Of a stretch of 41,711 nucleotides of DNA, positions 40,107 through 41,711 are shown in pieces. This DNA is from Methanomicrobia archaeon DTU008 (GTDB taxonomy: Archaea > Thermoplasmatota > Thermoplasmata > Methanomassiliicoccales > Methanomassiliicoccaceae). Every line of letters begins with the position of its first letter. Positions within the stretch are counted from its first letter, which is position 1. Under the pieces are notes generated by a model. That model saw only the letters and a list, made by a program, of their open reading frames with translations. It was not told the origin of the DNA and did no database searches. Made by a program: the position numbers and the translations under genes. The stretch is taken from positions 136,303 to 178,013 of the forward strand of contig LFRW01000035.1 of NCBI GenBank assembly GCA_001512965.1, given 5' to 3'.

Positions 40107-41165
40107 ATGGCTACAGAAGAGAGGAATGACAACGGAATGACCCCGCGGGAGCGACTGCTCCGCTCGCTGGCCTGCAAGGAGGTGGACCGGCCGGCGGTGG
40201 CGGGCATGACGACCGCGGCCACCACCGAGCTCATGGACTACTGCGGGGCGGCCTGGCCGGAGGTGCATACCAACGCCAAGTTGATGACCAAGCTGGGACT
40301 GGCGATGTACCCGTTCGTCGGCCTGGAATCCTGCAGGATCCCCTACTGCCTGACCTACGAGGTCGAGGCGCTGGGCTGCAAGGTCGATCTGGGCAAGAAG
40401 AACAGCACGCCCATGGTGAAGTCGAACCCCTTCTATGACCGCATCGACGAGGACCTGGTCCTCCCGAAGCGCGAGGAGGTGGCCACGCTGGCGAGGAACA
40501 AGGTGATCCTGGACGCCGCCAAGGACATGAAGGCGGAGGCCGGGGACATGCTGCCCACCATCGTGGGCGTCACCGGGCCGTTCACCATCGCCGGCCATTT
40601 GGTCGGGGTGGACAACCTGCTGCTGTGGATAATAACCGATCCAGAGAAGGCCCACAAGATAGTCAAGTTCGCCGCCGAGTACGAGCGGATGTGGCTGCAG
40701 GAGGTGGAGAAGCTTCACATCGACCTGATCCAGATGTCCGAGCCCTCGGCCTCGTGGGACATGATCAACCCTGACTGGTTCGACGAGTTCGCCGGGCCGT
40801 ACGTCAAGAGGGCGTTCTCCGGCCTGGAGGACACCAAGAAGGTGCTGCACATCTGCGGCAACATGGTCCCCATGCTGGAGCAGATGATCGCCACCGGCGC
40901 CGACGGACTGTCGATCGAGGAGAAGAGCGACCCCTACAAGGCGGTGGAGGTCGTGGACGGCCGCGCCGCCCTCGTCGGCAACGTGGGAGTGGTCAAGCCG
41001 CTGCTGCAAGGCACTCCCGAGGAGGTCCGGCAGGCCGCGCTGCGTTCGGTGGACGCGGGCTTCAACATCATCTCTGCCGGCTGCGGGCTGTCGGCCCTGA
41101 TCAAGAAGGAGAACCTGCAGGCCATGGTGGACGCCGTCAAGAGCCTCCCGCCCAAGCGACGCTGA
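40107..41165 (+). CDS. Methylcobamide:CoM methyltransferase (MtaA/MtbA family, UroD fold)
   Basis: The 352-residue protein belongs to the uroporphyrinogen-decarboxylase fold family. It carries the zinc site of MtaA/MtbA methyltransferases: His248 and Cys250 in LHICGN and Cys326 in SAGCGLS. The zinc activates coenzyme M for methyl transfer from a methylated corrinoid protein. The N-terminus MTPRERLLRSLACKEVDRPAV is typical. Whether it serves methanol (MtaA) or methylamines (MtbA) is not clear. The start ATG 40107 has GGAGGAG seven bases upstream. It follows the MFS gene and is closed by a terminator. Confidence 0.9.
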   Translation: MATEERNDNGMTPRERLLRSLACKEVDRPAVAGMTTAATTELMDYCGAAWPEVHTNAKLMTKLGLAMYPFVGLESCRIPYCLTYEVEALGCKVDLGKKNSTPMVKSNPFYDRIDEDLVLPKREEVATLARNKVILDAAKDMKAEAGDMLPTIVGVTGPFTIAGHLVGVDNLLLWIITDPEKAHKIVKFAAEYERMWLQEVEKLHIDLIQMSEPSASWDMINPDWFDEFAGPYVKRAFSGLEDTKKVLHICGNMVPMLEQMIATGADGLSIEEKSDPYKAVEVVDGRAALVGNVGVVKPLLQGTPEEVRQAALRSVDAGFNIISAGCGLSALIKKENLQAMVDAVKSLPPKRR

Positions 41166-41175
41166 GACCTCTTCG

Positions 41176-41221
41176 CGGGCCGGGAACCGTCGCCATGTCA
41201 TCCCCGCTCGGCCCGTTTTTT
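41176..41221 (+). terminator. Hairpin and T-run after the methyltransferase gene
   Basis: CGGGCCG (41176-41182) pairs with CGGCCCG (41209-41215), extended by wobble pairs, and is followed by TTTTTTCTTT. The layout is that of an intrinsic terminator; in archaea the T-run itself is the main signal. It separates the plus-strand gene from the convergent regulator. Confidence 0.7.
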
Positions 41222-41226
41222 CTTTA

Positions 41227-41711
41227 TCAACGCCCCAGGAACTCGGCCAGGAGCTTTCTCTCGGCCCGGCGCAGAACGATGTTCAACGAAGACTTGGAGC
41301 ATCCCACCAGGGGAGCGAGCTGTTCCAGGGTGGTGCGCTGCGGTATGTCGTAGTAGCCCTGGTCGAAGGCGATCTCCAACGCCTTGACCTGGTGCGCCGT
41401 CAGTCCTGTTCTGGAGCTCAGATCTCGGCTGCTGCGGACCACCACCTTCCGGCCGGTCGCTCTCAGGTCGGTTATCAACTTACCGATCGAATCTATGTCG
41501 GGGCCCAGGATGGTCCAGGACACCACGCCGTTCGGCTCCGCCCTGGCCGATTCGACGAAGCAGCCGGAGGAAGGTATCATGCGGCAGATGTCACAGTCGT
41601 TGTTGGACACCATCGCGAGATAGTCGCCCGGCGCGTGCTTGGTGAGATACACCGTGCACCATTCGCCCAGCCTGCTGTCGAGATCGGAGATCTCCTTCTC
41701 GCACTGCTCCT
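41227..41711 (-). CDS. HTH_10 (Bat-type) transcriptional regulator, 5' end beyond the window
   Basis: The gene is open from its stop at 41227 to the window edge (about 160 residues). The C-terminal HTH_10 domain reads LTAHQVKALEIAFDQGYYDIPQRTTLEQLAPLVGCSKSSLNIVLRRAERKLL. A GTG at 41652 could be a start, but the upstream frame stays open and protein-like (EKEISDLDSRLGEWC), so the true start is probably outside. The N-terminal part has several Cys residues (CDICRMIPSSGC), which may sense metal or redox. Regulators of this type often control neighbouring methyltransferase genes in methanogens. It converges with the methyltransferase gene. Confidence 0.85.
   Translation of the reverse strand, partial: EQCEKEISDLDSRLGEWCTVYLTKHAPGDYLAMVSNNDCDICRMIPSSGCFVESARAEPNGVVSWTILGPDIDSIGKLITDLRATGRKVVVRSSRDLSSRTGLTAHQVKALEIAFDQGYYDIPQRTTLEQLAPLVGCSKSSLNIVLRRAERKLLAEFLGR

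Noticed and set aside
39915-41201. Long minus-strand reading frame (about 428 codons) opposite the methyltransferase gene
   Set aside because: Composition is rich in His, Leu, Gln and Val without motifs, as expected for the antisense of a GC-rich gene. The plus strand encodes a clear MtaA/MtbA-type protein.
1-41711. CRISPR arrays, insertion sequences or prophage genes
   Set aside because: No regularly spaced repeats, transposase-like ORFs or integrase/attachment signatures were found. The only repeats are short and isolated.

Overview
The window is a GC-rich stretch of an archaeal genome, most likely a methylotrophic methanogen of the order Methanomassiliicoccales (Thermoplasmata). Four things point there: an initiator tRNA and a ribosomal-protein/aIF1/RNase P/SecY/Cbf5 operon of archaeal type; the absence of L14e and L34e from the end of that operon, as in Thermoplasmata; TATA-box promoters with short or no leaders; and a methylcobamide:CoM methyltransferase of the MtaA/MtbA type. 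The genus is an inference (Methanomassiliicoccus-like, from GC content and gene set).

Layout. Positions 1-2334 (minus strand) hold a glycine betaine/proline-type ABC importer (ProV, ProW and the first codons of the binding protein). Then come the initiator tRNA-Met (2691-2765), a small DUF1622 membrane protein and an anaerobic glycerol-3-phosphate dehydrogenase operon (glpA-glpB-glpC, 3265-6898). A small Cys-rich ORF and about 540 bp without a clear gene follow. Positions 7685-10669 encode a GlmU-like nucleotidylyltransferase/acetyltransferase and GlmS, the hexosamine branch leading to UDP-GlcNAc. Positions 11037-13029 hold an archaeal homolog of human CDIN1/C15orf41, a zinc-ribbon membrane protein and a UPF0248 protein. 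Positions 13069-16023 form a purine-salvage group: an adenine deaminase-like protein and two phosphoribosyltransferases. Positions 16024-17738 encode a two-gene ABC-2 exporter.

Positions 18000-21174 (minus strand) are the most unusual part. Three overlapping genes encode a RadA-like ATPase that has lost its Walker A motif, a 79-residue helical protein, and a B-family DNA polymerase of the PolB2 type whose exonuclease and palm motifs are partly degenerate. The layout recalls the bacterial ImuA-ImuB-DnaE2 mutasome and suggests a DNA-damage-tolerance module.

Positions 22066-37752 are one tightly packed, mostly overlapping gene string: L3, L4, L23, L2, S19, L22, S3, L29, aIF1, RNase P component 1, S17, L14, L24, S4e, L5, S14, S8, L6, L32e, L19e, L18, S5, L30, L15, SecY, a DUF106/EMC3-like protein, cytidylate kinase and Cbf5. 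It is preceded by a leader of roughly 190 nt and about 600 bp without a gene. The right end carries a double-CDGSH iron-sulfur protein (minus strand), an MFS transporter followed by the MtaA/MtbA-type methyltransferase and a rho-independent-like terminator, and a convergent Bat-type HTH regulator cut by the window edge.

Four genes end in TAG (glmU-like, polB2, cbf5, MFS). This matters because Methanomassiliicoccales commonly decode UAG as pyrrolysine. Two of these TAGs (glmU-like, polB2) have no backup stop before the next gene.
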